Source: Candidatus Zixiibacteriota bacterium | GTDB lineage: Bacteria; Zixibacteria; MSB-5A5; UBA10806 | Assembly: GCA_003520965.1 (NCBI GenBank) | Contig: DOTU01000154.1 | Location: forward strand, 1 to 8,625 | Direction: 5' to 3' | DNA length: 8,625 nt | In this document: positions 1-6,832 of the stretch, one piece after another | How the letters are laid out: each line of letters starts with the position of its first letter | Numbering within the stretch: position 1 is the first letter of the stretch | Program-made: the position numbers and the translations under genes | Notes under the pieces: model-generated | Database searches by the model: none | Told to the model about the DNA's origin: nothing | The model's input: the letters and a program-made list of their open reading frames with translations, nothing else

Positions 1-350
1 AAGCTGCCGATATTAAGGCATTCAGCGTTGAAATGGAGGTCAGTGATATCTCCTCGATGGATCTGAAGCGGGTGGTATTCTATGTCAGGCCGCAGCAGGT
101 GATCAAGACCACCAGTTGGAAGCTTTATATTTTCAAAGCCAAGATTAAAACCTGGAGCGACGAAGAAACTAATCGCTGGGCGCTGCGCGTTATTGAGGGC
201 AAAGGCGTTCCACCTATTAATATCATCTGGGACGGTGTCGATTCTAAGGGCGAGCTTGTAGAGCCAGGCAAATACTATTTCCTTATGACCGCGATCGATG
301 TTAAAGGCCAGAACTACGCTACCGACTGGTTCAATTTTAAATTGCAATAG
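1..350 (+). CDS. C-terminal part of a protein ending in a FlgD-like Ig domain (5' end outside window)
   Basis: The reading frame is open from base 3 (a codon is split by the window edge) to the TAG at 348-350, giving 115 residues of the C-terminus. An internal ATG at 33 has no clear ribosome binding site and is probably not the start. The last 45 or so residues read WDGVDSKGELVEPGKYYF, then a D-x-x-G turn. This is the WDGxDxxGxxVxxGxYxY pattern of FlgD-type Ig-like domains found at the ends of many outer-membrane and secreted proteins of FCB-group bacteria. Upstream, a segment with TSWKLYIF looks like the first strand of the same fold. The part that would define the function lies outside the window, so no role can be assigned. 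The gene converges on the minus-strand operon, with a hairpin between them. Confidence 0.75.
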   Translation, partial: AADIKAFSVEMEVSDISSMDLKRVVFYVRPQQVIKTTSWKLYIFKAKIKTWSDEETNRWALRVIEGKGVPPINIIWDGVDSKGELVEPGKYYFLMTAIDVKGQNYATDWFNFKLQ

Positions 351-370
351 TTTGTGCAAATATAGAGGGG

Positions 371-412
371 GAAGCGTCGCTCGCCTAACGGCCCGCGGCG
401 CTTCTTGTTTGA
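371..412 (+). terminator. Hairpin between convergent genes, likely rho-independent terminator
   Basis: GAAGCGTCGC (371-380) pairs with GCGGCGCTTC (395-404): a 10-bp stem with one G-T wobble and a 14-base loop, followed by TTGTTT. It starts 20 bases after the stop of the plus-strand gene. The minus-strand operon ends at 425, so the hairpin could also stop transcription from that side, but the tail in that direction (CCCCTCTATATTT) is a poorer U-tract. Confidence 0.65.
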
Positions 413-424
413 TACGAACCTGCT

Positions 425-961
425 CTATCTTGTTTGATATTTGATCGATCCCAAAGCCTCTTCAGGTAATTGATTTAACCAAAAACGCGATGCTATTGAG
501 GCCGGAACCATGAAAATAAGTCCGTAATTAGCCCTATCTTCCCGCAGCCAAGACCTGACACAATCAGTCAAATCGAAATAGGCGATGGAATCATTTGGAT
601 TGGAGGTAGTAAACATGGTCAGTTCATCGGCCTCGAAATCCCCTCCGGGAGCCTGCCAGGGAGTTTCCCAGTCAACCGTACCCACCTCCCAGGGAATTGT
701 TAGCGCATAACAGTTAATCCATAATATACTATCTTCCGCCAGTTGCGGAGTGACGGCAAACTGGAACTCGGCAAACATCAAAGTTGAATCTGCTACGCTA
801 TCCGGAATGGGAATATGGGTTACAATGCGTATTTCACTCTTCGCATCGTGTAAGATTGAATAATCGGTTACGGGAACATTTATTTCTCCCGCCCAGGCGC
901 TTAAGCAAAGCATGAATAATGTTATGAGCAAGAGAGTCACGTTCTTGTAGATTGCTGACAT
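425..961 (-). CDS. Small exported protein with a DNRLRE-like domain
   Basis: This 178-residue protein has a signal peptide: a Lys at position 6, a hydrophobic core at about 9-20, and an AxA-type site SAWA|GE cutting after residue 24. The mature part resembles DNRLRE (CBM96-like) beta-sandwich domains. It has a VDWETPWQAPGGDFE segment (96-110), matching the usual V-x-W...PAW...GGDF pattern. A later FDLTDCVRSWL...NYGLIF segment (129-150) matches the I-D-V-T-x-x-V-x-x-W...N-x-G-L-x-L pattern. Such domains are found on extracellular proteins and may bind glycans or act as structural modules. Unlike its two upstream neighbours it has no sorting tail. The ATG at 961 is preceded by AAGGAG (970-975) with an 8-base spacer, which supports this start. 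It lies 24 bases after the beta-helix gene and is probably the last gene of the operon. The family call is by motif only. Confidence 0.75.
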   Translation of the reverse strand: MSAIYKNVTLLLITLFMLCLSAWAGEINVPVTDYSILHDAKSEIRIVTHIPIPDSVADSTLMFAEFQFAVTPQLAEDSILWINCYALTIPWEVGTVDWETPWQAPGGDFEADELTMFTTSNPNDSIAYFDLTDCVRSWLREDRANYGLIFMVPASIASRFWLNQLPEEALGSIKYQTR

Positions 962-985
962 TTCGATTTCTCCTTGTTTATTGCT

Positions 986-3889
986 TTACTTAAGTAGTAA
1001 CATTTTCTTGGTTACTTGGGCTTGTGGAGTTATTATGGAGTAGAAATAAACCCCGCTGGAAACCTTTTCTCCTCCCATATCGGTTCCATTCCAGATGACA
1101 ATGTGTTCACCAGCATCTTGGGTTCCCGATGAAAGCTGCTTTACCGTTCTCCCCGAAATATCATACACGTTGATTCTAGCTTCTCCTGCTTGAGGAAGCG
1201 CATATCTTATTTCGGTATTGGTATTAAAGGGGTTGGGATAGTTTTCAGCAACTAAGGCGGTCGGTAGCGCGCTGTATGACGATTCGCGGCGTTCCCTTGA
1301 GGGTATTGGATTGTTAAAACACAGGGGTAAATAGCTTATTAGCCCAACTATTTGAGCGCCATCAACTCCCCAATAATTCCATTGAGCATAGATTTGGGTC
1401 ATCACGTTAAGGTTTTTCATCTCATAAGTCCCAGGAGCCTGTTGATTTTCAATTCTATTGTTGCCTGGGCTTGCCGGGTATGTACCGAAATTTGGATTAG
1501 CCCCGGATGCAATGGTAACTCCATAAGTATTATTAAATATGTTATTCCAGCGGAAAGTACTATTGCAGCCCGAAGCGCAGTAGATGCCATATTTGTTATC
1601 TATGAAGCTGTTGTGACTTTCGTCGTTTTGGCCATTGATGCTGGGGGATGAATCTTTTAAGTAAATTCCGTAGATACCGTTGTGCTTGGACCTGACATTT
1701 CCATTAAGGGAACCACTATTTAAGGAATGATTTATGTAGATGCCCCCTTGAGAAAATTGGGCAACCGAATCTCTTAAAAGATAAGGGGTAGGCGTACTGG
1801 CAATTGTACTTTGACCAATATAGATTCCCCAGTAGGAACTGGCATTGTTGGTGGTAATATTGTTAAAATAGGCTTCTATGGCCCCATCGCCTGTGTACTT
1901 AAGGCCATATTTGACATTGCCTGAAATTGTATTATTATTGAAAACAGGATTGCCCTCGTTAAAAATGGCTCCATAGTTTCCACAATTTGTGAAGTTACAG
2001 GATACAATTGAATGGGGATTACCCGAGGTCCCATTAACCCCCGAATTGGAGCAATTCGAAAAAGTGCAATCGGAAATATCAAAACCGGAATTGGCATCGC
2101 CATAGATTCCATTTGTGGCATATTCAATAACACAGGATCTTAATAATGCGGTAGCGCCGCCATTAACCTTTATACCCGACCAAATGCCGGGTAGAGGATC
2201 GGGGGAAGCGGAAGTAAAAACTACCGGCCTGATGTCCTCGCCTTCAACAATAATAGCGCCACCCGCTTGAACCGTCAATTGGTACCCATCCTGAACTTCA
2301 ATCTTAGTACCGGCTTCTATTCTCAATGTTGCTCCATTAGCTATAAAAACATTTCCCCAGAGCACATATTTACCATACCAGGCAACATTGCTTGTTATGG
2401 TCCCGGCGGCGGGTTGTGCATATCGACCCGTATGCTTGGGGTCATGATAATACATACCCCATTCTATGTGGGCTTGATCATTTCGCGAATTTGAATCGAA
2501 CGCAAGTAATCTTCGGTCTTGTGGTATGGAGGGATCATGCTCTTCTGAGACACCAACGGCGTAGTCTAAATCAGCATCGCCTATCCCCGAGTCTATTGCA
2601 GGTGTTGAAAACGGAGATCCTCCAATCTCAAACTGACTTGTCGCTGGCGCGCTGCCATCATCAGCTCTAAGACGCCATATATATGAAGAATAATTTGTGG
2701 GATTAAGTACATTTGCTAACACATAATAACTGGGAGTTGAAGTGGAGGAAAAACTAGCTAAAGAAACCGAAGCACTGGAGTAATAGAAATTAGAATAGGA
2801 GTAAACTCCTATCGACCATATTAATGTACCGTTTGAAGAAACACAATAAAGCGCATCATTGCCAGGTTCATTTACGGATTCATCGCCGCCACTAACGATC
2901 TCTAAGTTTTGGTCTCCAGTAATATTGCCTATTGCTGGGGGCACGATGCCATGGCCATAAATAGAATATGCCCATATTGGATTGCCTCCATCGCCCGCGT
3001 CAAAAGCAAGGATCTCTCCAAAAGAATCGTGCAATTGTGTAAACCAGAGACCTCTTGTTACCGCTGCCAATTCGAGATCCCCGTCACAATCGATATCTCC
3101 TAGCGCCACACCATGACAAGTTTTTCGGGAATACCCATTATTTAGGGCAAACGACCAAATAGTTGTTCCATCTGATGAGTTTAGGCAATAAATATATCCA
3201 TCTTCTACGCCAGGGATTACCTGGGTTCCCCTTGTTCCGACATATATTTCCGGAATAAAATCTCCATTACCATCGCCCACGGCGCAAGTAGCGTAAACCC
3301 CGCGTTCTAAACATCTACTCCAGAGAATTTGCCCATCATAGGAGACACAGTAGAAATCAGGATCGAGATAGGGAGTAAAACCAATCAATATCTCCTGGTG
3401 TCCATCCCCGTTGAGGTCATAAATTGTAGGAGCAGGATAAAGCTCTCCTGTCATTCGAAGATGAGCAGGAAAACCGTTCTGATCTGAACCGTCAGGATTT
3501 ACAGCGAATATAGACCAATATCCGCTGGCGTCCCTTTCTCCAAAAACAATTTCAAATTCCCCGTCCCCATCTAGATCTGCAACCGCCGGAGAAGAATGAT
3601 TGGCGGGACTGGTTGAATGAGTATCATAAGTTAATTCGACGTTACCATCACAATTCACAATATATAGTTTGTGGTCGTCGGCGGTCATGATTATTTCATT
3701 TTGACCGTCCCGATCATAATCGAAAATAACTGGAGACGTTTCTACTTTTCCTGCTATTTCTCCAACGCAAACCGGAAATCCGGTATGGATGTTATCAGCC
3801 AATGACATATTCTGAAGAACAAGGCAAGCTATCGCTGATGCAAGTAGGACAAATCGCAAACCCAAATGGCTATAACTACAAGATCGCAT
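986..3889 (-). CDS. Large exported FG-GAP/PQQ-like propeller plus parallel beta-helix protein with C-terminal sorting tail
   Basis: This is a 967-residue modular extracellular protein. Residues 1-31 are a signal peptide (Arg near the N-terminus, hydrophobic 11-26, likely cut after SLA31). Residues 40-480 form a beta-propeller with calcium-loop FG-GAP/VCBS motifs: DYDRDGQNE (57), DLDGDGEFE (105), DLNGDGHQE (158), DGNGDFIPE (206) and DIDCDGDLE (265). Between them are PQQ-like blade strands such as IYCLNSSDGTTIWSF (233-247). The propeller closes with WGMYYHDPKHTGRY (477-490). Residues 505-855 form a right-handed parallel beta-helix with repeated YGIY/NGIYG/GGIYIN turns and many Asn ladders, ending in QWNYWG (836). 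Residues 882-967 are the sorting/FlgD-Ig tail: ENYPNPFN (882), INVYDISGR (906), SGVYFY (945) and KKMLLLK at the end. The ATG at 3889 follows AGGGAG (3895-3900) at 5 bases. The substrate is unknown; the role is probably surface display or binding. I see no lyase catalytic site. Confidence 0.88.
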   Translation of the reverse strand: MRSCSYSHLGLRFVLLASAIACLVLQNMSLADNIHTGFPVCVGEIAGKVETSPVIFDYDRDGQNEIIMTADDHKLYIVNCDGNVELTYDTHSTSPANHSSPAVADLDGDGEFEIVFGERDASGYWSIFAVNPDGSDQNGFPAHLRMTGELYPAPTIYDLNGDGHQEILIGFTPYLDPDFYCVSYDGQILWSRCLERGVYATCAVGDGNGDFIPEIYVGTRGTQVIPGVEDGYIYCLNSSDGTTIWSFALNNGYSRKTCHGVALGDIDCDGDLELAAVTRGLWFTQLHDSFGEILAFDAGDGGNPIWAYSIYGHGIVPPAIGNITGDQNLEIVSGGDESVNEPGNDALYCVSSNGTLIWSIGVYSYSNFYYSSASVSLASFSSTSTPSYYVLANVLNPTNYSSYIWRLRADDGSAPATSQFEIGGSPFSTPAIDSGIGDADLDYAVGVSEEHDPSIPQDRRLLAFDSNSRNDQAHIEWGMYYHDPKHTGRYAQPAAGTITSNVAWYGKYVLWGNVFIANGATLRIEAGTKIEVQDGYQLTVQAGGAIIVEGEDIRPVVFTSASPDPLPGIWSGIKVNGGATALLRSCVIEYATNGIYGDANSGFDISDCTFSNCSNSGVNGTSGNPHSIVSCNFTNCGNYGAIFNEGNPVFNNNTISGNVKYGLKYTGDGAIEAYFNNITTNNASSYWGIYIGQSTIASTPTPYLLRDSVAQFSQGGIYINHSLNSGSLNGNVRSKHNGIYGIYLKDSSPSINGQNDESHNSFIDNKYGIYCASGCNSTFRWNNIFNNTYGVTIASGANPNFGTYPASPGNNRIENQQAPGTYEMKNLNVMTQIYAQWNYWGVDGAQIVGLISYLPLCFNNPIPSRERRESSYSALPTALVAENYPNPFNTNTEIRYALPQAGEARINVYDISGRTVKQLSSGTQDAGEHIVIWNGTDMGGEKVSSGVYFYSIITPQAQVTKKMLLLK

Positions 3890-3979
3890 ATTCGCTCCCT
3901 GTTGACATTTTTTTACGGAAACAACTATTTTCGAGTGATTTGGTTTTAATGAACCTCCTTTTTTAGAAATATTGCTATG
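3890..3979 (-). promoter_or_regulatory. Intercistronic gap with an orphan perfect Shine-Dalgarno sequence
   Basis: This 90-base gap lies between the Asp-box gene and the beta-helix gene. The minus strand has AAGGAGGT (3953-3960), a full match to the anti-Shine-Dalgarno, yet no ATG, GTG or TTG follows at a usable distance. The real start at 3889 is about 63 bases downstream and has its own AGGGAG. I see no terminator hairpin in the gap, which fits co-transcription. The two genes share the same frame, and no stop other than the TAA at 3980-3982 separates them. Confidence 0.4.
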
Positions 3980-5734
3980 TTATTTTAGAAAAAGCATTTT
4001 TAAAGAGCGACTCTCATGCCTGCTTGTTAATTTGGCATAATAGACGCCGGAGGATAAATTCCCTGGATTCCATTTAATGAAATAAATTCCGGCATTATGC
4101 AAACCCTTCGCCAAATTAACCACTTTCCTGCCCGTTAAATCATATATATTAAGGTCCAACCAGCTCGAAGTTACAAGTTCCAGTTTTATAATCGTTTCTT
4201 CATTAAATGGGTTTGGGTAATTTTCAAAACAACTGATATTGGGTAATGATTTGGTTTCATCCACATTTTCACTTGTATGCGGATCAAACCTGATGGAAAA
4301 CTGTGGAATTAGCGGTGTTGTTGGAATTAAATCCGCGGGAATTTTTTGATAAATTACTCTAGCCGCGCAAATACTGCCTTCATCTTGAGGCCACATCCCT
4401 GGCGCCTTATCTAATATATAGAAAATATGTAAAGTATCATTAACTACCTTGTTCATTGATGCCTCAGTTTCCGAAGCACACATGGGACATTGACAATTAG
4501 GGGTTTGAGTATCAGTAATATTGGTGGGAACAGACCAGTTTAATCCATTATCGGTTGAGACAGTCACCCAGAGATCGGAGTTTGGTATCATTTCTACGGA
4601 CATATCATCATAATTGTAGGCTTCATAGAGCATATAAATATAGCCATTAGCCGGATTTATCGCCATCTGCGGAGCATCTATGGGATATCTTAGTGGGCCA
4701 AGGTCAATATTATGGGGAGGGTTTTGAATCCATCCATTTGCCGCCAGCGTGATAGAGTCGGTTCCCTCATTCCAATGCCAGATGAAGCTCATGTTACGAT
4801 CTATCCTTACGGTGCTGTCGGGATCATCGGGACTAATAACGGTTCGAATAGTCAAAAATGCCACATGTGCCAAATTTTGATAGTCAAATATAATATCGTT
4901 CTGGACCGCTGGCCTGAGGACATCTTGATAATTAAAATTCGTAATATTTGTTTTGTCTACCCAGGTTTCGCCGTTAGGTGTAATCTTTATATATGCATCT
5001 TGATCCGAGGCTTCCCATGGCTGCCCACCAAAATGTTTTTGCCTGAAATACGTAATAGCCGTTCTCTCCGAAACAGGGGAACAAGCAATGCTATAAACAT
5101 ACTGTGTCAAAGTATCAAGAAGGCTCCATCCCGTTTGTGAGAACGGCTCTCTTAGATATGAATTATGATAAAGACAATTTTGAGTCGCATAATAGGAACC
5201 TATAAGGTGTACTCGTCCACTTACGCTATTGGCCATCATTGTATAATCGTACATTCTGGGAGTATCTATTGGAGCCCAATAAAGCGATTCGCCTTCCCAC
5301 CAGGCACGCGCCCTGCAAATTACGGGCGTTTTGAAGCAGACTTCAATATCCTCCCTGCTTCCAAGAGTATCAAACAACATAATCGAATGTTGAGAATGAT
5401 TGGTAACGCCTGGAAACAAATTTAATCCTGTGTCAGCGTAGCTCCAACCATACCCAACCCTATAACAATTATAACGGCTTTGCATTCGCTCTTGGAATGG
5501 AGGGGCCGGTGAATATGTCCAGACGATATGAATAGCATTGTCTGCTGGATCATGAATTATCTGATCATCGACATTGGATGTCCCCCACTGGGCATCCCGC
5601 CATGTTGTGCCGCCGATAAAAACCTCTCCTATCGGCTCTGGATATGCTTTTGAAAAAACAAAGATAAATAGGCCAAAGAAAGCAGCGGTCAAAAATCCGA
5701 ATTTACCGCCAAGTCTACAGGATTCCGCGGACAT
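3980..5734 (-). CDS. Exported Asp-box (sialidase-like fold) propeller protein with C-terminal sorting tail
   Basis: This 584-residue protein has a signal peptide (Lys11, hydrophobic 13-27, likely cut near SKA30). The body (about 40-470) has repeating blade strands: IHDPADNAIHIVW (60-72), IIFDYQNLAHVAF (281-293), INPANGYIYMLYEAY (359-373) and VVNDTLHIFYILD (430-442). A clear Asp-box, STDNGLNW (393-400), has the S-x-D-x-G-x-x-W pattern of BNR/sialidase propellers. No FRIP-type arginine motif is visible, so sialidase activity should not be assumed. A C-x-C-x-x-C cluster (Cys414, 416, 419) follows the Asp-box. The tail (504-584) has ENYPNPFN, NIYDLTGRKV, SSGVYYAKL and a terminal KMLFLK, parallel to the downstream neighbour. 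The ATG at 5734 has only a weak GAGG upstream, but it gives a proper signal peptide. This is probably the first gene of the three-gene operon; the ligand is unknown. Confidence 0.82.
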   Translation of the reverse strand: MSAESCRLGGKFGFLTAAFFGLFIFVFSKAYPEPIGEVFIGGTTWRDAQWGTSNVDDQIIHDPADNAIHIVWTYSPAPPFQERMQSRYNCYRVGYGWSYADTGLNLFPGVTNHSQHSIMLFDTLGSREDIEVCFKTPVICRARAWWEGESLYWAPIDTPRMYDYTMMANSVSGRVHLIGSYYATQNCLYHNSYLREPFSQTGWSLLDTLTQYVYSIACSPVSERTAITYFRQKHFGGQPWEASDQDAYIKITPNGETWVDKTNITNFNYQDVLRPAVQNDIIFDYQNLAHVAFLTIRTVISPDDPDSTVRIDRNMSFIWHWNEGTDSITLAANGWIQNPPHNIDLGPLRYPIDAPQMAINPANGYIYMLYEAYNYDDMSVEMIPNSDLWVTVSTDNGLNWSVPTNITDTQTPNCQCPMCASETEASMNKVVNDTLHIFYILDKAPGMWPQDEGSICAARVIYQKIPADLIPTTPLIPQFSIRFDPHTSENVDETKSLPNISCFENYPNPFNEETIIKLELVTSSWLDLNIYDLTGRKVVNLAKGLHNAGIYFIKWNPGNLSSGVYYAKLTSRHESRSLKMLFLK

Positions 5735-5796
5735 AACACGCCTCGCTTTTCGCCTTTGAGAATTTTAAAGAATGCAAAATCAATGTATGCAAAGAA

Positions 5797-5825
5797 TTCA
5801 TAATAGACACATGTTTTGATGTAAA
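5797..5825 (-). promoter_or_regulatory. Candidate promoter for the left-going secreted-protein operon
   Basis: On the minus strand TTTACA (5820-5825) and TATGAA (5797-5802) are separated by 17 bases, matching the sigma-70 hexamers at 5/6 and 4/6. Transcription would start near 5790, about 55 bases before the ATG at 5734. The call assumes sigma-70-like hexamers; Bacteroidetes-type promoters differ, and the region is AT-rich, so chance matches are likely. Confidence 0.3.
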
Positions 5826-5839
5826 TAAAAAATTATTTT

Positions 5840-5854
5840 CCTTGTGGCACAAGG
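5840..5854. promoter_or_regulatory. Perfect palindrome, possible operator upstream of the secreted-protein operon
   Basis: CCTTGTG (5840-5846) and CACAAGG (5848-5854) are perfect inverted arms around a single G. Relative to the candidate left-going promoter it would be centred near -57, a position typical for an activator. The binding factor is unknown, and it does not have the TGTGA-N6-TCACA spacing of a CRP site. Confidence 0.4.
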
Positions 5855-6506
5855 CGCCCCTACCAACAACGCTTGCATTTCCGACTATATTTAACGGATC
5901 GATTTGCATCGAATGGTTATTGGATGATTCATTAATTGTAAATTGGGGATTATCACCGTAAATAAATTGATGTATTCTATTTTGAATTATTTCCATTATT
6001 TTAGCGTGCGGGAAAGGATTGATTATTAATTGTAATCTGGCGGTCATTGATATTTCAAATTTTATTTTCCTGAATGATGTTTTTAATGAGGAAAAAGAAG
6101 TTGGCAATTTCAATATTTCTTCCGGCATAAAACCCTCGTTTAACGCCCGACTTCAAACAGCTCGTAAAACTCAAACGCAGACAAATCGCACTATTATTGC
6201 ATTAAGGAGCGTATCTTGTCAAACTATTTTAGTAGTAACTCCGGAACATTTAAGAAAATTTAAACAAATAGCTACATATCATATCAATTGAAAATGGTTT
6301 CGAAAATCAATTCCCTGATCCCAGACAATATGTCCTTTTGGGTTTGATGTGATTTTACTGAAATATCCAAAAAGGGAAGAATTGCATAGCCCCAAAATTT
6401 GGGAGGAAAACCTGGAGTACACAATGCATTTGTCGATTTGTCGACAGATTCGAAAGCACTCATAAATCGGGTATTGTCCGTTCCCCTCAGGTCTTATTTA
6501 TCTATT

Positions 6507-6552
6507 ACCGATGGTATCAACTTTGGCGATTTATTTGGCAGAAACCATCGGT
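6507..6552. repeat. 9-bp perfect inverted repeat with 28-base spacer
   Basis: ACCGATGGT (6507-6515) is exactly complementary to ACCATCGGT (6544-6552). The spacer contains TTTGGC twice, six bases apart. It could be a transcript hairpin with a large loop or a paired protein-binding site. It lies about 100 bases upstream of the candidate kdsC promoter. Confidence 0.5.
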
Positions 6553-6647
6553 GAAAACATGAAATAAATCTATTATGCCGGCGACGATCGCCCCGATTCG
6601 CGTACACTATGACAGTGAAGCTTGGTGCTTTCTGTTTTGCTAAAACC

Positions 6648-6675
6648 TTGAGAAACTATGCTTCATAAATAATAT
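6648..6675 (+). promoter_or_regulatory. Candidate promoter of the kdsC-kdsD-acyltransferase operon
   Basis: TTGAGA (6648-6653, 5/6 match to TTGACA) is followed after 16 bases by TAATAT (6670-6675, 4/6 match to TATAAT). Transcription would begin near 6682. With the preferred kdsC start at 6833 this leaves a leader of about 150 bases. It is the best-looking promoter in the region, but the call assumes sigma-70-like elements. Confidence 0.35.
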
Positions 6676-6718
6676 ATATGCCCATTATTCTATGTCAAGA
6701 AAAAAATTAGCCTCGGGC

Positions 6719-6774
6719 AAGGGGATAATTTTGGGAGGAAATCCCTGGCCCCCCTTTTCTATTGACTATCCCCT
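6719..6774 (+). promoter_or_regulatory. Leader with two mutually exclusive hairpins before kdsC
   Basis: AAGGGG (6719-6724) can pair with CCCCTT (6751-6756), enclosing a small GGGA/TCCC stem and followed by TTTCT, which resembles a weak terminator. The overlapping AGGGGATA (6720-6727) can instead pair with TATCCCCT (6767-6774). The two pairings share the same left arm and so exclude each other, as in attenuator leaders. The evidence is base pairing by eye only; no known riboswitch is recognised. Confidence 0.3.
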
Positions 6775-6832
6775 CCTATTAGAATTAATTCGTTACATGC
6801 ACAAGAAGGATTGCCCCAGGCTATTAACCAAA

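Larger units (their letters stand above)
5735..6647. other. AT-rich divergent intergenic region without a convincing gene
   Basis: About 900 bases separate the start of the left-going operon from the promoter region of the right-going kds operon. No recognisable protein, tRNA or transposase remnant was found. One 137-codon minus-strand frame (5715-6128) is open, with a GAGGG before its ATG, but its product matches nothing I know and overlaps the next gene's start by 20 bases. The region contains the palindromes at 5840-5854 and 6391-6403 (CCCAAA-A-TTTGGG), and small hairpins at 5899-5912 (TCGAT/ATCGA) and 6580-6592 (GGCGA/TCGCC). It also has a tandem octamer TTTGTCGA (6429-6444) and the 9-bp inverted repeat at 6507-6552. 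It looks like a long regulatory region or decayed sequence. Confidence 0.6.

Noticed and set aside
1352..3103. Several plus-strand open frames (1352-1651, 2267-2494, 2392-2670, 2909-3103) and a minus-strand one (1876-2133)
   Set aside because: They lie inside the 967-residue protein gene in other frames, lack domain signatures and look low-complexity; the main gene's domain pattern explains the region.
3890..3979. Asp-box gene and beta-helix gene as one protein split by a single stop codon
   Set aside because: They share a frame, and the 30-codon gap has no further stop. However, the first ends in a complete sorting tail and the second starts with its own signal peptide and ribosome binding site, so they are two genes.
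3980..5734. Annotation as an active sialidase
   Set aside because: Only one clear Asp-box is seen, and no FRIP-type arginine or nucleophile pattern, so only the fold is supported.
4712..5759. Plus-strand open frames at 4712-5140, 5165-5425 and 5574-5759
   Set aside because: Antisense shadows of the Asp-box protein gene, with no recognisable motifs.
5840..5860. Sigma-54 (TGGCAC-N5-TTGC) or CRP site at the palindrome
   Set aside because: TGGCAC is present, but TTGC is not at the required distance. The CRP half-site spacing is also wrong.
6019..6291. 90-codon plus-strand frame in the spacer
   Set aside because: No good ribosome binding site, no recognisable product, and it is antisense to part of the other unassigned open frame; kept only as part of the spacer description.
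5735..6832. Insertion sequence, CRISPR array or tRNA in the long spacer
   Set aside because: No transposase-like frame, no regularly spaced repeats and no cloverleaf were seen; the inverted repeats are short and lack flanking target duplications.
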